A stretch of DNA of 43,230 nt, from contig CATPCJ010000379.1 of NCBI GenBank assembly GCA_955652915.1, positions 1-43,230 on the forward strand, in the 5' to 3' direction. The position numbers were made by a program, and so were the translations under genes. Within the stretch, counting starts at the first letter, position 1. Each line of letters begins with the position of its first letter. Below, piece by piece: positions 23,235 through 32,414 of this stretch. This stretch comes from an uncultured Bryobacteraceae bacterium (GTDB taxonomy: Bacteria > Acidobacteriota > Terriglobia > Bryobacterales > Bryobacteraceae). The notes beneath the pieces were generated by a model that searched no databases, was not told the origin of the DNA, and worked only from the letters and a program-made list of their open reading frames with translations.

Positions 23235-25542
23235 CCTTGGCCATCAGTTGCTTGATTTCGGTTTGTTCTCTCTCGCTGGGCTTGTTGCGCAGGGCAATCT
23301 CCAACTCTTTCTTCGCCGTCGGCCGGTCGCCTTTCTGATAGAGAGCCATGGCCAGGTGCAAATGGAACGTAGGACTGTCCGGCTTCTGGCTAACCAGATC
23401 GCGAAGCATGCGCACGCTATCCTCGGTAAGGTTCTTCTTGATGTAAATGAGAGCGACGGTATCGCGAACATTGGGGTCGTTGGGCAGCTTGCCCTGGGCC
23501 CGCTGCGCGAACGCCAGGGCCTGATCGAGATCGACGCCGTCATCGGCTTTGAGATAAGCCAGATTGTTCAAGGCCGTGGGATCGTCCGGCCTGATCTTAA
23601 GAGCCTCTTCGTAACTCTTTCGCGCCTCGTCATACCGCCCCTGACTGTCGTAGAAAAGAGCCAGGCGAAGGGAAGGAGCAGGGTCGCCCGGATCGAGCTC
23701 CTTGGCCTTTTTGAAAGCTTCCACGGCGCCCTTCGTATCGCCTCCAGTGATCTTGGATTCACCCATCCGGATGTAGAGCTCACCAGACTTGGGGTTCCTG
23801 TCGATTAACTTTTGATACTCGGCGGCGGACTCCGCGTACTTGCCGGCGCGAAAATAAATCTTAGCCAGAGCGATGCGGTAATCGTCCCGGTCCGGCGTCA
23901 CGCGCAACTGATCCTCGGCGATTTTCATGGCTTGGGGCCATTGCTTCTGACCGACTTTCGCTTCCATGATTCCGGGCAGACCGCGAGGATCGTTCGCCTG
24001 CAGCAGCGTGGTGAACTCGGCCTCGGCTTCGGCGTAGCGCCCGTCGAAGTAATTCAATTGCGCGAGCTGGAAATGGACATCGGTGGATTTGGGATACATC
24101 TTCAATGCCACGGTCAATTCGTCGCGCGCCTTGGCACTCTCGCGCATGCTGATCAGTGCAATGGCGCGGATCAACCGGGCCGTGAGATTGGTTTGCTCCA
24201 TGGCGATCACTTCATCGGCGGTCTGCAGCGCCTTGGCGCTTTCGTTGCGGCTCAGGTAATATTCGCCTAACGCCAATCTGGCCGGAGTATAGCCAGGCTC
24301 GATCTTCAGTGCTTCCAGGAACTGCACCCGCGCTTGCTCTGAGCTCTGAACGTCTCCGCTGGCCGCGTACGCGCGGCCCAGATTGAAGTGCAAACTCGCA
24401 TTGCCGGGCATTTTCGAAACCAGCGGCTGCAGCTCGCTAATCACAGTCTTGATTTGCCTTCTGTCGCCGGTGTTCAGCAGCAATGTCGCATGCATCACGA
24501 TCACTTCCGGATCTTTGGAATCCTGTTTGAGCAGGTCCGCGACTATTTTAGAAACCTGGTCGAATTTGCCCTGGCGACCCAGCACCTCCACCATCTTCTT
24601 CTGGTAGGCCCGCTTATTCTTGCCGCCTTCTTTCTGTCCAAGCTCGTAATTTTGCAGCGCCGCGGGGTAATCGCGAATCTGTAAATAGTAATCGCCAACC
24701 TGCATATGGGCGTCGGGAAATGTCTTCGGATCGTTAGTCAGACGCGCCAGCGTGGACACGATCTGGTCCTTGTGGTTCGTCATGTAGTAATGTAACGCGA
24801 GTTGGAGATAATACAAGGCCTGCGTGGGATTGTTCTGGATCTTCTTCTTCAACAACTCTTCGCCTTGCTCGGGGTGATTGGTCTTACGGTCGTACATGTA
24901 AATCAGATCGTACATGGGGCCGTAGGTTTTTTGCCGTTCAATCAATCCGTTGGCATATTTGAGAGCTTCATCCGGGCGCTTGTCCGCGAACAAAATCTGC
25001 ACCAGGGAGAACACCAAGTCCGGCTGATCGGGCTTCACCTGGTTGGCCGCTTCGAACTTTTGGATGGCTGTTTTGATGTCTTTCTCCATCAGCGCGATGT
25101 ACCCGGAAAACCTCAGCCCGTCGAACGACTTCGGATCTTTCTTCAACAGCGTCTGGGTAAGATCCTTGAGATCGGTCAGCAGCGACTTGTTGCCGCGCGA
25201 ATCATACATGTAGTAGACCACGTCGATGTCGCCGAGCTTGGCGATGGCGTCGACGTTATTCGGATTGATCTCCATGGCGCGCATGAAATCCCGGCGGGCT
25301 TCCGGATAAAGCGTCAGCTTCATGTTGGTCAGGCCCAGGCGGTACCAGGCGTCACTGTACCGCATGTCCTTGTTCAAGGCGCGGCGGTACATGATGGATG
25401 CTTCTTTGTATTTTCCCCGGTCGAAATACTTGTTTCCGTTGGCGACATATTTCTTGCAGGCAACCTTCGGATCGAAGCTGCAACCGGCCAGCAAGCCAAC
25501 CAGAGTTGTTACGACAAATAAACCAGCGCGCTTTTTTGACAT
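23227..25542 (-). CDS. Large TPR-repeat lipoprotein
   Basis: A 771-residue lipoprotein with a lipobox (LVGLLAGC, Cys 21). It is followed throughout by tetratricopeptide repeats, for example NKYFDRGKYKEASIMYRRALNKD, LGRAYAASGDVQ..., FLEALKIEPGYTPARLALGEYY and SYEEALKIRPDDPTALNNLAYL. TPR solenoids act as protein-binding scaffolds. In combination with the overlapping CAAX-protease-related gene the plan recalls PrsT-type TPR lipoproteins of exosortase/PEP-CTERM systems, but this is inferred. Four copies of a 13-bp repeat lie just upstream of its start. Confidence 0.88.
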   Translation of the reverse strand: MSKKRAGLFVVTTLVGLLAGCSFDPKVACKKYVANGNKYFDRGKYKEASIMYRRALNKDMRYSDAWYRLGLTNMKLTLYPEARRDFMRAMEINPNNVDAIAKLGDIDVVYYMYDSRGNKSLLTDLKDLTQTLLKKDPKSFDGLRFSGYIALMEKDIKTAIQKFEAANQVKPDQPDLVFSLVQILFADKRPDEALKYANGLIERQKTYGPMYDLIYMYDRKTNHPEQGEELLKKKIQNNPTQALYYLQLALHYYMTNHKDQIVSTLARLTNDPKTFPDAHMQVGDYYLQIRDYPAALQNYELGQKEGGKNKRAYQKKMVEVLGRQGKFDQVSKIVADLLKQDSKDPEVIVMHATLLLNTGDRRQIKTVISELQPLVSKMPGNASLHFNLGRAYAASGDVQSSEQARVQFLEALKIEPGYTPARLALGEYYLSRNESAKALQTADEVIAMEQTNLTARLIRAIALISMRESAKARDELTVALKMYPKSTDVHFQLAQLNYFDGRYAEAEAEFTTLLQANDPRGLPGIMEAKVGQKQWPQAMKIAEDQLRVTPDRDDYRIALAKIYFRAGKYAESAAEYQKLIDRNPKSGELYIRMGESKITGGDTKGAVEAFKKAKELDPGDPAPSLRLALFYDSQGRYDEARKSYEEALKIRPDDPTALNNLAYLKADDGVDLDQALAFAQRAQGKLPNDPNVRDTVALIYIKKNLTEDSVRMLRDLVSQKPDSPTFHLHLAMALYQKGDRPTAKKELEIALRNKPSEREQTEIKQLMAKVG

Positions 25543-25548
25543 CTTATT

Positions 25549-25602
25549 TACCCACTACACCTTTACCAACGACACCTACCAACTACACGTACCAACTACA
25601 CC
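25549..25602. repeat. Four near-tandem 13-bp repeats upstream of the TPR gene
   Basis: Units are TACCCACTACACC (25549-25561), TACCAACGACACC (25564-25576), TACCAACTACACG (25577-25589) and TACCAACTACACC (25590-25602). The first is separated by two bases; the last three are strictly tandem. They start 7 bp before the TPR gene's ATG (minus strand), so they lie in its leader or promoter. Confidence 0.8.
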
Positions 25603-25673
25603 ACAAAACAATCCGGACATGCAATGTTACGAACAGATAGTACGAACCCGGTCGAATCCGGTGTAGTACCAGG

Positions 25674-25763
25674 ACCTGACAGCCTTCTTTTCGCACGCGG
25701 CGTCAGGTGTTCAGCGACCCAGCCTCCAGCACGAAAACGCCGTCCGAATTTCTTTTCGTGCTG
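25674..25763 (-). terminator. Two hairpins downstream of the beta-propeller gene
   Basis: The arms CAGCACGAAAA (25727-25737) and TTTTCGTGCTG (25753-25763) pair over 11 bp directly after the stop of the large minus-strand gene. A second hairpin pairs ACCTGAC-A-GCC (25674-25684) with GGC-GTCAGGT (25699-25708). No long T-run follows, so the terminator call is moderate. Confidence 0.5.
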
Positions 25764-25765
25764 CT

Positions 25766-28700
25766 TTATTCTACCGTGACGGCCGGCAGCACGGGACCCG
25801 TATTGGGGCTGCTGACCCCCCCGATGCGCACGGTGACCGGCAAGGACTCGCCGTTGATGTGGTCTCCCGGCACACGCAGGTTGAGCTGGTACAGTCCAAC
25901 GAAGCCCGGCGCCAGACCGCTCCAGTCGACGATGATGCCGGCCTGCTTTATGGCGGGATTTCCGAAAAATACCTCCACCTTCGCCGTGACCGCGAGCGGA
26001 TTGCTGGGCGCTGCGTTTCCGCCAGTAACCTTGCCGCCCGTTGTCAGTCCCAGGCCGGCCGCGAATAGCAGCAGCGGCTCGTCGCGATGCGCCGGATGGT
26101 CCCTGTTGACAAAGCTGCCATCGGCGTGCAGGAGCGCTGCCTGATTGGTCACCGGGTCCACGAAAACCGCCGGCGCATATTTGGAGATCGTGAGCTGTTG
26201 CGATGCGGAGGCCGCGTTCTTTCCGATTGCTCGCACAACCAGGGGGAAGCCCCCAGTCGCCATTTCAGGCGGGATCTGCGCGTTGATTTGGCCGGGCGAC
26301 GAAAGGAAAAGAGGTAGTGGAGTATTATTCAGCGTGACGCACACGCCCCCCAGAACAATGGGAAGAGGCAGCGACGAAGCTGCTACCGTGTCGCCGAGAT
26401 TCTTCCCGAAGATGGAGATCAGTCCGTTTTGAGCGACAGGAGTTTGATAGCTGGCTGCGTTCACCGCGCCCTTCGGAAAAACCTGCGGGGCATTGGCCGC
26501 AGGCGTCGGGGGATCGAGGGAAAAGATGCTGAGTCCGCTGGTTGTCAAAGCGTAAGCCGACGCGCCCGCCGAGTCGATTGCGATGGTACGTGCGTTTACC
26601 GCGGCGCGCTGCGTTCCCGTTAGCTGCAGAAGCGGACCCTCCAGGGCTGCAACCGTTCGCGTGGTGTTTCCGGTATTGACATCCACCAGTTCAAATATTC
26701 CCGCGTCGCTGGGATTCGTCGCCGGATTGGCGCGGTTCGGCATGGTGAATCGCGCATATGTCGTGGCGCTGACTGCCATTACGCCCGCAATTGGCCGCGC
26801 CGTTACGGACTGCCTGGCCACAGGCGTTAGAGATTGGTTCAATACGTTGCCATTGAGAACGAAATATTGCCCTTTCGGTCCGGCGCTGGCCGGCCCAAAA
26901 TACCCTTGCGATTGCGCGAACGTGGCGAGTTGCTTGGCCTGTACAAAATCGTCCACGGTGGCGTCGTAGAGATAAGCGAAACCATCGGCGCCGGCCAGCA
27001 GGATAAATTCCCCGCCCGCCGTGGCCACCATGCTTCGCGGACCGGGAATTGTCTTGGGCTGCCCATTCGCGGTTCCGATCACCTGGCTGGCAGGGCGCGG
27101 AACCGCCGTGTCGCCGATTACTTGCCAAATGGCGCCAGTGTTCAGGACAAAGAGCGGGCCAAGTTGGCTGGCGGCGATTTCACCCGGCGTGGCCAGAGGC
27201 GCGGTCAGTGAAAGCGGAATCGGCGGGAAGCGCACTTGCCCCACCGTCTGCAACCTGTCGAGATCCACGATGCTAATGCTTTCCGCCCCGGAATTCGACA
27301 CGTACAAAATGGTGGCGTCCGGCATCATGGCCATCGAGTGAGGCAACTGTCCAACCTTAATGGGAGTCAGGAAGCGATTCTGCCGGATGTCGAACACTTC
27401 CACGCGATTCATCCCGGAGTTCGAAATGTAGAGTCTCTGGCGCGTGGAATCGTAGACGAGGTCTTGCAGTCCTTCAAGGGGCGAGACTCCCACGGAAATG
27501 GGAAGGATAGTTCCGGTAGCTTCCGCGTTGCGATTGTTCTGGTATACGTGCACGCGCGCCGGAATGTTGATGGCTTCGGGCGACTGAATCACGAAATCGA
27601 AGCCAGGCGCAGTGGTGCCGAGTATGCCCGCGGCCGCTGGGCTAAAGGTAAAGTCGATATTCGTCCCTTGCGCCCTGGCGGTTGGCGCCGCCACGCTGTT
27701 CACCAGAAGTTGAGCGGACGCCGTGAGCCGTCCAGCACCGGCGTTGGTCACCGAAACTCGCGCGGTGCGTTGCGCGGCCGTGACTCCACACTGATCGTTG
27801 GCCAGCACCAGAACGGTGCGATCCGGCACGGCCAGCGGACTCTGAGAGATGGCTGCGACCGGCAAAATGACGAAGCCGGATTCCGAGAGCGCATAGATGA
27901 CGGCGCCGTCGGCGGTCATCACCATTTTTCCGGACAGGTTTTCAGGAAGCTGCAGCGCGGTTTGAATCAGCAAATTGTCCGGATCGTTGAGCATGAGTTG
28001 GCTCACGTTGGGGGGCGAAGCAGGTACGGTCTGCGGGGAAATATCAAAGGCCGCGTACAATGTGGATCCGTTCGGGCTGAAAACACCGCCACCCTGCAAG
28101 CTCTCCAAATTAAACTGGGCGTTCGGAGCAAGCACGTAGGAGGCGTTGGCCATGTTCTCCTGCGCCAGCATTTGCAGGGTGCCGGTGTCGAATAGCGCCG
28201 CTCCCGACATGAACTTCGATCCATCCGCATTCACCGCCAGCACTCCGGAGGTATTGACCACCAACCGGCTGCGGAGCACCGTTCCCGATCCGGTTTCATA
28301 CACGAAGACCGCGCGCGAATTATTCGCCTGAATATTCGCGCCGACGATAATCTTGCCGTCCAGGCTGGCCCGGAGCGTGCCGCGAGCGGCTTCGAATTGC
28401 TTGCCGGATGGCGGCGGAAGAAGCGGAGAGATGGGCGGCGGCGGCGTTACCGTAATGGGCACGAGCGCCGAGGAAGGATCCGCGCTTGGATCATAGAGCA
28501 GCAAGACATTTTGTAAATTACCGTTGCCGGTGCCGATGGTGGATACCAGCACGCGCTCGTCGGCGCCTACCGCGATCCCTTCCGGCTTGGCCACCAGGGC
28601 CACCTTATTTATTACGGTCTGCGAGTTGAGATCGATGACGTCGATGGCCGAAGCGGTTTGCGATGTGACATACAAAACGTTCCCGGAGCGTGAAATGGCG

Positions 28701-28927
28701 GCGGCGATAGGCAGGCCGTCGGTTGGAATTGGCGTGAGCAAGCGGCGCTGCTGAGTGGAATAAACTTCAATCCGATTCAGGCTGGTGTTCACCAGATAAA
28801 GTCGCGCGCGCGCTTCATCCAGCACGATGTCGGTTGCCCCGCCGGTGACAGGCACCACGGTTCCGAAGGTGGCGGCAAACGACGCAGAGCAGGCAAGAAG
28901 CAGGGAGAAGGCACAGCGGTGAAACAT
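25766..28927 (-). CDS. Secreted beta-propeller protein with C-terminal TIGR03437 domain
   Basis: The 1053-residue protein has a signal peptide (MFHRCAFSLLLACSASFA). YVTN/NHL-like beta-propeller repeats follow (for example ARLYLVNTSLNRIEVYS, GNVLYVTSQTASAIDVIDL, RLYISNSGMNRVEVFD, ATILYVSNSGAESISIVDL), probably two propellers. The last roughly 240 residues form a TIGR03437 domain, starting VNAASYQTPVAQNGLISIFGKNLGD and ending in an Ig-like fold. TIGR03437 is abundant in Solibacter-like genomes on secreted proteins. The function may be extracellular binding or recognition. The ATG at 28927 is chosen, with GGAG 8 nt upstream; a longer frame lacks the signal peptide at its start. Confidence 0.82.
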   Translation of the reverse strand: MFHRCAFSLLLACSASFAATFGTVVPVTGGATDIVLDEARARLYLVNTSLNRIEVYSTQQRRLLTPIPTDGLPIAAAISRSGNVLYVTSQTASAIDVIDLNSQTVINKVALVAKPEGIAVGADERVLVSTIGTGNGNLQNVLLLYDPSADPSSALVPITVTPPPPISPLLPPPSGKQFEAARGTLRASLDGKIIVGANIQANNSRAVFVYETGSGTVLRSRLVVNTSGVLAVNADGSKFMSGAALFDTGTLQMLAQENMANASYVLAPNAQFNLESLQGGGVFSPNGSTLYAAFDISPQTVPASPPNVSQLMLNDPDNLLIQTALQLPENLSGKMVMTADGAVIYALSESGFVILPVAAISQSPLAVPDRTVLVLANDQCGVTAAQRTARVSVTNAGAGRLTASAQLLVNSVAAPTARAQGTNIDFTFSPAAAGILGTTAPGFDFVIQSPEAINIPARVHVYQNNRNAEATGTILPISVGVSPLEGLQDLVYDSTRQRLYISNSGMNRVEVFDIRQNRFLTPIKVGQLPHSMAMMPDATILYVSNSGAESISIVDLDRLQTVGQVRFPPIPLSLTAPLATPGEIAASQLGPLFVLNTGAIWQVIGDTAVPRPASQVIGTANGQPKTIPGPRSMVATAGGEFILLAGADGFAYLYDATVDDFVQAKQLATFAQSQGYFGPASAGPKGQYFVLNGNVLNQSLTPVARQSVTARPIAGVMAVSATTYARFTMPNRANPATNPSDAGIFELVDVNTGNTTRTVAALEGPLLQLTGTQRAAVNARTIAIDSAGASAYALTTSGLSIFSLDPPTPAANAPQVFPKGAVNAASYQTPVAQNGLISIFGKNLGDTVAASSLPLPIVLGGVCVTLNNTPLPLFLSSPGQINAQIPPEMATGGFPLVVRAIGKNAASASQQLTISKYAPAVFVDPVTNQAALLHADGSFVNRDHPAHRDEPLLLFAAGLGLTTGGKVTGGNAAPSNPLAVTAKVEVFFGNPAIKQAGIIVDWSGLAPGFVGLYQLNLRVPGDHINGESLPVTVRIGGVSSPNTGPVLPAVTVE

Positions 28928-28947
28928 GGAAACTACTCCAGTATACC

Positions 28948-28963
28948 TGCCCTGCGGGGCAGC
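28948..28963. repeat. Short hairpin upstream of the beta-propeller gene
   Basis: CTGCCC-TGCG-GGGCAG lies 20 bp before the ATG of the minus-strand gene. A second hairpin, CAGGCA-TTCT-TGCCTG (28981-28996), follows it. The latter is a covarying version of CAGGCG-TCCT-CGCCTG at 34635-34650. Both belong with the adjacent REP-like element. Confidence 0.6.
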
Positions 28964-28998
28964 ATAACCGAGCCGTGGCACAGGCATTCTTGCCTGGG

Positions 28999-29107
28999 TG
29001 TGGGGCAGGATGGCATCCTGCGGCGGATTGGTAATCCGCCTGGTGTTGGATCCGGAATTGTTTACGGCCGATTGCCAATCGGCGGCAGGTTACCAACCTG
29101 CCCCACA
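28999..29107. repeat. REP-like intergenic element, copy 2
   Basis: Outer arms TGTGGGGCAGG (28999-29009) and CCTGCCCCACA (29097-29107). Inside are CAGGATG-G-CATCCTG, GGCGGATT-GGT-AATCCGCC, GCCGATT-GCC-AATCGGC and GGCAGGTT-ACC-AACCTGCC hairpins. The first 61 bases are identical to copy 3 (34673-34782). It lies between two minus-strand genes. Confidence 0.85.
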
Positions 29108-29135
29108 ATTCCTGTGTGGATCTTAGAGCGATTTT

Positions 29136-30635
29136 TCACAGTGTGACGGCGTTACTGGCATGCTTTCCCGCATAGACAATCACTGTTCCAGACATCATTC
29201 CTTGAGGTAGCTCAATGTTGATTTGATCTAATCCCTGGAATCCTGGCGCGGGGCCGGCGTACGTTACCGAAACGGGCATATCATTCAACGTGACTTGAGT
29301 AGGCATGCCGCCCTTTCCGAGGCCGGTGAGAAATAGGGAAACGAAATTGCCCGTGCGAATTACCGCCGCGGCTCCGGTGCCCGATCCATTTGCCGTGAAC
29401 ACAGCCGGCACGACATCTTCGACAAAGATGTTTACCGTCTGGCTGCCCCGATCGTTGCGGACCGTCAGCCTTACGAGACCCGATGCATTGTCGGGCAGCA
29501 GTGCGTTGATCTGGTGCTCGCCGATGTAGTTCAAAGCCAGGGTCTGACCGTCGACGCTAACGGTGGCGCCCGTCAAATTGTTCCCGTAGATTGAAATCAG
29601 CATGCGCGGCGCGAGACTCAGAATCGGTAGGCGGGCAGCCGATGGTGTGACGAGCGCGATCTGCGGCCCGGGCTTATCAATCACCACCGTATAGGCGCCG
29701 GGCATCGGAGGATTGGCGACCATATTTTGATCGCGGATAGAGCCCGTGATTTTGTCGTTGTTGTCTCGCGACTGGCTCAAGATCCCGCCGTACTGCGAGA
29801 GGAATTTGTCCTTGCTGGGCGGATGCCCAATCGTCTTCCAGGCGTCGGTCCCGGAAAGAAAAGAGTCGACGATCTGGAACGAAAGCGGGTTGTCGCTCTG
29901 CATTTTTGCGAGCGGAGGAGCATCGCATCCCAATCCCAGAATCGAAGTGAGGCTGCCGGCCCCGTGGCAATAAGGCAGTATGCGGGTGCGCTCATCGGGC
30001 AGGGCGAACGACATGGAAGCTGACGTCAGGGCAACAGTTCCATCGTTGGTGCCCGCCAGCGGTCCGAAGCCGCCCGCATTACCGATGATGCCGATGGTAT
30101 CCACCCCTCGAAAATCGTCGTGGTTCTGATTCCACGTTGCCAGATCGAAAAGAAATTGGTTTCCGGGCACAAGCTCCCGCGCCTGTATGTCCGGAAGGAA
30201 ATCGGCAAGCAGGGAGGGTATGAGAGCGCCGAAATTGGGAGTTGCGATCGATACCCATTTTCGCACTCGTGGATCCGCTGGAGGTTTGAAGACCCCGGAT
30301 GTAGTTTGCTTGCCGGAGAGATACGAGCGCACAATCAGCCCACCCATGCTATGGGTGACTATGTCCACCGCGGGTACGTTCAGATTGCGAATCGCGGCCC
30401 CCAGCGCGTTGCCTAGATCCTCAATGGAGGGCTTCCCGGAAAACGCGCACGTGCCAAAGAACGTCACCGGCACACCTTCCGCTTCCAGGGCGGGCTGCAG
30501 AGTTCCAAAATCGTGAGCCGAATTCAGATTCTCGCTGGCGCAACTGAGGTGGTACCCATCGATCAGGACCACAGGAGGCCGCTGGCCCAACGCGGTGCAA
30601 GCCGTGAGGAATATTAAAAGGATGAGAGAACGCAT
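29136..30635 (-). CDS. Secreted alpha/beta-hydrolase (lipase-like) with C-terminal TIGR03437-like domain
   Basis: The 499-residue protein has a signal peptide (MRSLILLIFLTACTALG). An alpha/beta-hydrolase domain follows: PPVVLIDGYH is the oxyanion strand, and the nucleophile elbow is THSMGGL with Ser96. Asp and His candidates lie further on (for example the H of YCHGAGS). From about residue 320 it continues with beta-rich segments similar to TIGR03437/IPT domains (LISIYGNNLTGATVSVDGQ and AGPAPGFQGLDQINIELP). The best description is a secreted lipase or esterase with a binding module. The substrate is unknown. The start at ATG 30635 lies 7 nt after the upstream gene's stop. Confidence 0.8.
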   Translation of the reverse strand: MRSLILLIFLTACTALGQRPPVVLIDGYHLSCASENLNSAHDFGTLQPALEAEGVPVTFFGTCAFSGKPSIEDLGNALGAAIRNLNVPAVDIVTHSMGGLIVRSYLSGKQTTSGVFKPPADPRVRKWVSIATPNFGALIPSLLADFLPDIQARELVPGNQFLFDLATWNQNHDDFRGVDTIGIIGNAGGFGPLAGTNDGTVALTSASMSFALPDERTRILPYCHGAGSLTSILGLGCDAPPLAKMQSDNPLSFQIVDSFLSGTDAWKTIGHPPSKDKFLSQYGGILSQSRDNNDKITGSIRDQNMVANPPMPGAYTVVIDKPGPQIALVTPSAARLPILSLAPRMLISIYGNNLTGATVSVDGQTLALNYIGEHQINALLPDNASGLVRLTVRNDRGSQTVNIFVEDVVPAVFTANGSGTGAAAVIRTGNFVSLFLTGLGKGGMPTQVTLNDMPVSVTYAGPAPGFQGLDQINIELPQGMMSGTVIVYAGKHASNAVTL

Positions 30636-30642
30636 GTGCGGC

Positions 30643-30918
30643 CTACTTCGCCAGATGGCCAATCGCGGATCCGATCGCGCGCGCAAGCCTGGTAAGCAGG
30701 TCGCGATCTGTTATAGCGGTTGGATTGATTCCCGCCAGCACCACCGCCTCATCGACAGACACGCCCGAATGCATCGCCTGCAGCAACACATCAGCCTGCT
30801 GGGCTGTGATGCCCAATCCGCGCGCCACGTAATCGGCCACTCGTTCATTTGGCTTCTGTTCAATACCGCGTTCGCGGAGAAGATCGTTTACGCCCTTGAT
30901 CGCTTCTGCACTCACCAT
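30643..30918 (-). CDS. Small helical protein of unknown function
   Basis: A 91-residue acidic/helical protein with no recognised domain (MVSAEAIKGVNDLLRERGI...VADYVARGLGITAQQADVLLQAMHSGVSVDEAVVLAGI...). No signal peptide or membrane segment. GAGG lies at a normal distance before the ATG at 30918. It is separated by 7 nt from the lipase-like gene and is probably co-transcribed with it. A DNA-binding or chaperone role cannot be judged from the sequence. Confidence 0.6.
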   Translation of the reverse strand: MVSAEAIKGVNDLLRERGIEQKPNERVADYVARGLGITAQQADVLLQAMHSGVSVDEAVVLAGINPTAITDRDLLTRLARAIGSAIGHLAK

Positions 30919-30983
30919 ACACGTCGCCTCGTATAGATGAGATGCAGATTCGGGCTTAGTGTTTCAAGGAGCTTTAGCAGTGC

Positions 30984-32252
30984 TCAGCGAACCACCCGGG
31001 AAACAACCACCGTGGCGTCTTGCGGCAAAGAACTGCGCCCCTTCAGCCGCACCAGGGATTCGAAATAAGGAAACTGATTGTCCTTTGACGCGGACAACCT
31101 CTTCCGCAATTTACTCATGGATGCTTCGTCGATAAGAAAGCCCGCGGCCGCATTCAGTGCGCTGCCGCCCGTGGAGGAAACGATCAGCACATTTCCGGTG
31201 CCGCCAAGGTTGGGCAACAGAGAGATCGCGCAGTATCCCTCGTGCGTCTCGGCTGCGTCGATGTTGCGATAGACCTTGGGTTCGGTTCCCGCCCATGTGT
31301 CCACCGGATAGTACACTCCAGCAGTCTTGTCCCACAGCCAGCGCAAACCAACACGCGGCTGAAACGGTTCAATCCAGGGGTTCGATCGCTGATTTCCCAG
31401 CAGCACCGTATTGTGGCTCTTCAGTGCATGGAACGAATGATCGCGCGCCAGGACCACGTTCGTGCGCGAGGCGTCCGGTCCCGCCAACTGGGCCAGCTTC
31501 CAAAGAAAACTGGCGCTCGAATAATTGGAATAACGGTGTAAGACGATAGCGGACGCCGTGGCTTCGTCCATTTTCGCGGCTTGTGCGTCCCCCGGCATGG
31601 TCCGCAAATAGCTGCGGTCGAAGTATTCCGACAAGGCCAGACTGCGCCCGGCCAATTCCTGATATAGAGCGGCCGCGGCGTCATCAACCACCACGTCCGT
31701 GTTCTGCGGACCGTGAAAAACCTGGGACCAAAAGGCTCGCACCGTTGGCCCCCGCTGATCCGCGGGAACATTGACGCCGGTATTGCGAAGAAGTAAAACA
31801 GCCGTGGATGTCGCGAAAATCGCGGCTATGATCGCGAGTACGGCGATTCGCCAATCGCCGGCAGGCTTGGCGGCCGGCTCAATTACCGGAGCATCCGGCA
31901 AGAAGGCCGGGCGTTCCTGGAAGACAGGCGTGTAGTTTCCCCGTGGAATCTCCACTATCACCGGCTCGCGCGCGCCCTCGCTGGCGAAGTACTGCTCCAG
32001 ACGTTTGCGCAGCATGGAAACATGCACGCGGACAATGTTGTCGCTCCCGGTATCGTAGCCCGGCGGCCGCCCGAAGACTTTGTGTCCGATCTCCTGCTCA
32101 TGGATCTCCTCGGCGGGGCCTTCGAATGCCCGTTGACAGAGGTACAGCAGCAAGTCGCGGAGTCTGGCCGACTTGTTGATGTATCGGCTGGCGGCAACCC
32201 GGTCTACCAGCAATTTCTGACTTGAATCGGTTTTTGTGCTTTCCACTTTCAA
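30984..32252 (-). CDS. Membrane-anchored winged-helix (OmpR-type) regulator, CadC-like
   Basis: The 422-residue protein has a winged helix of the Trans_Reg_C type (residues about 14-110: LRDLLLYLCQRAFEG..., EIGHKVFGRPPGYDTGSDNIVRVHVSMLRKRL..., EIPRGNYTPVF). A single membrane helix (about 134-157, WRIAVLAIIAAIFATSTAVLLL) and a periplasmic domain of about 260 residues follow. The plan is that of CadC/ToxR-type one-component sensors, which are very common in Bryobacterales. The start is TTG at 32252, with a TACAAT -10-like box 13 nt upstream. A palindromic TCTTAACGGTAAAGAC motif (32287-32302) lies just upstream of that, in the -35 region, and could be its own operator. Confidence 0.8.
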   Translation of the reverse strand: MKVESTKTDSSQKLLVDRVAASRYINKSARLRDLLLYLCQRAFEGPAEEIHEQEIGHKVFGRPPGYDTGSDNIVRVHVSMLRKRLEQYFASEGAREPVIVEIPRGNYTPVFQERPAFLPDAPVIEPAAKPAGDWRIAVLAIIAAIFATSTAVLLLRNTGVNVPADQRGPTVRAFWSQVFHGPQNTDVVVDDAAAALYQELAGRSLALSEYFDRSYLRTMPGDAQAAKMDEATASAIVLHRYSNYSSASFLWKLAQLAGPDASRTNVVLARDHSFHALKSHNTVLLGNQRSNPWIEPFQPRVGLRWLWDKTAGVYYPVDTWAGTEPKVYRNIDAAETHEGYCAISLLPNLGGTGNVLIVSSTGGSALNAAAGFLIDEASMSKLRKRLSASKDNQFPYFESLVRLKGRSSLPQDATVVVSRVVR

Positions 32253-32286
32253 AGCGTTTAGCCCTATTGTAGATCAACGGCGCGAC

Positions 32287-32302
32287 TCTTAACGGTAAAG
32301 AC
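32287..32302. promoter_or_regulatory. TCTTWACGGTAAAGAC motif, copy 1
   Basis: TCTTAACGGTAAAGAC is nearly palindromic around the central G. A half-site TCTTTACGGA lies 49 bp downstream on the plus strand (32351-32360). The near-identical motif TCTTTACGGTAAAGAC is found at 39738-39753, upstream of the TonB-dependent receptor. Here it lies between the divergent winged-helix regulator and VOC genes. Confidence 0.55.
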
Positions 32303-32414
32303 CCGCTCCCGCCAAATTCATGCAAAGCCAAGCTTTCGCCGCCGCCGAAGTCTTTACGGAACCACAGACAGTGAATTGCCTTGCGCGCGGGCGAACAACG
32401 CTTTAACATTCAAG

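Noticed and set aside
25648..25664. CCCGGTCGAATCCGGTG as a tRNA T-arm
   Set aside because: One base short of the T-loop consensus and no other tRNA features nearby.
27236..28195. Long open frame on the plus strand (319 codons) inside the beta-propeller gene
   Set aside because: It is antisense to a well-supported secreted protein, is rich in Arg/Gly/His as expected of a shadow frame at high GC, and has no domain or start signals.
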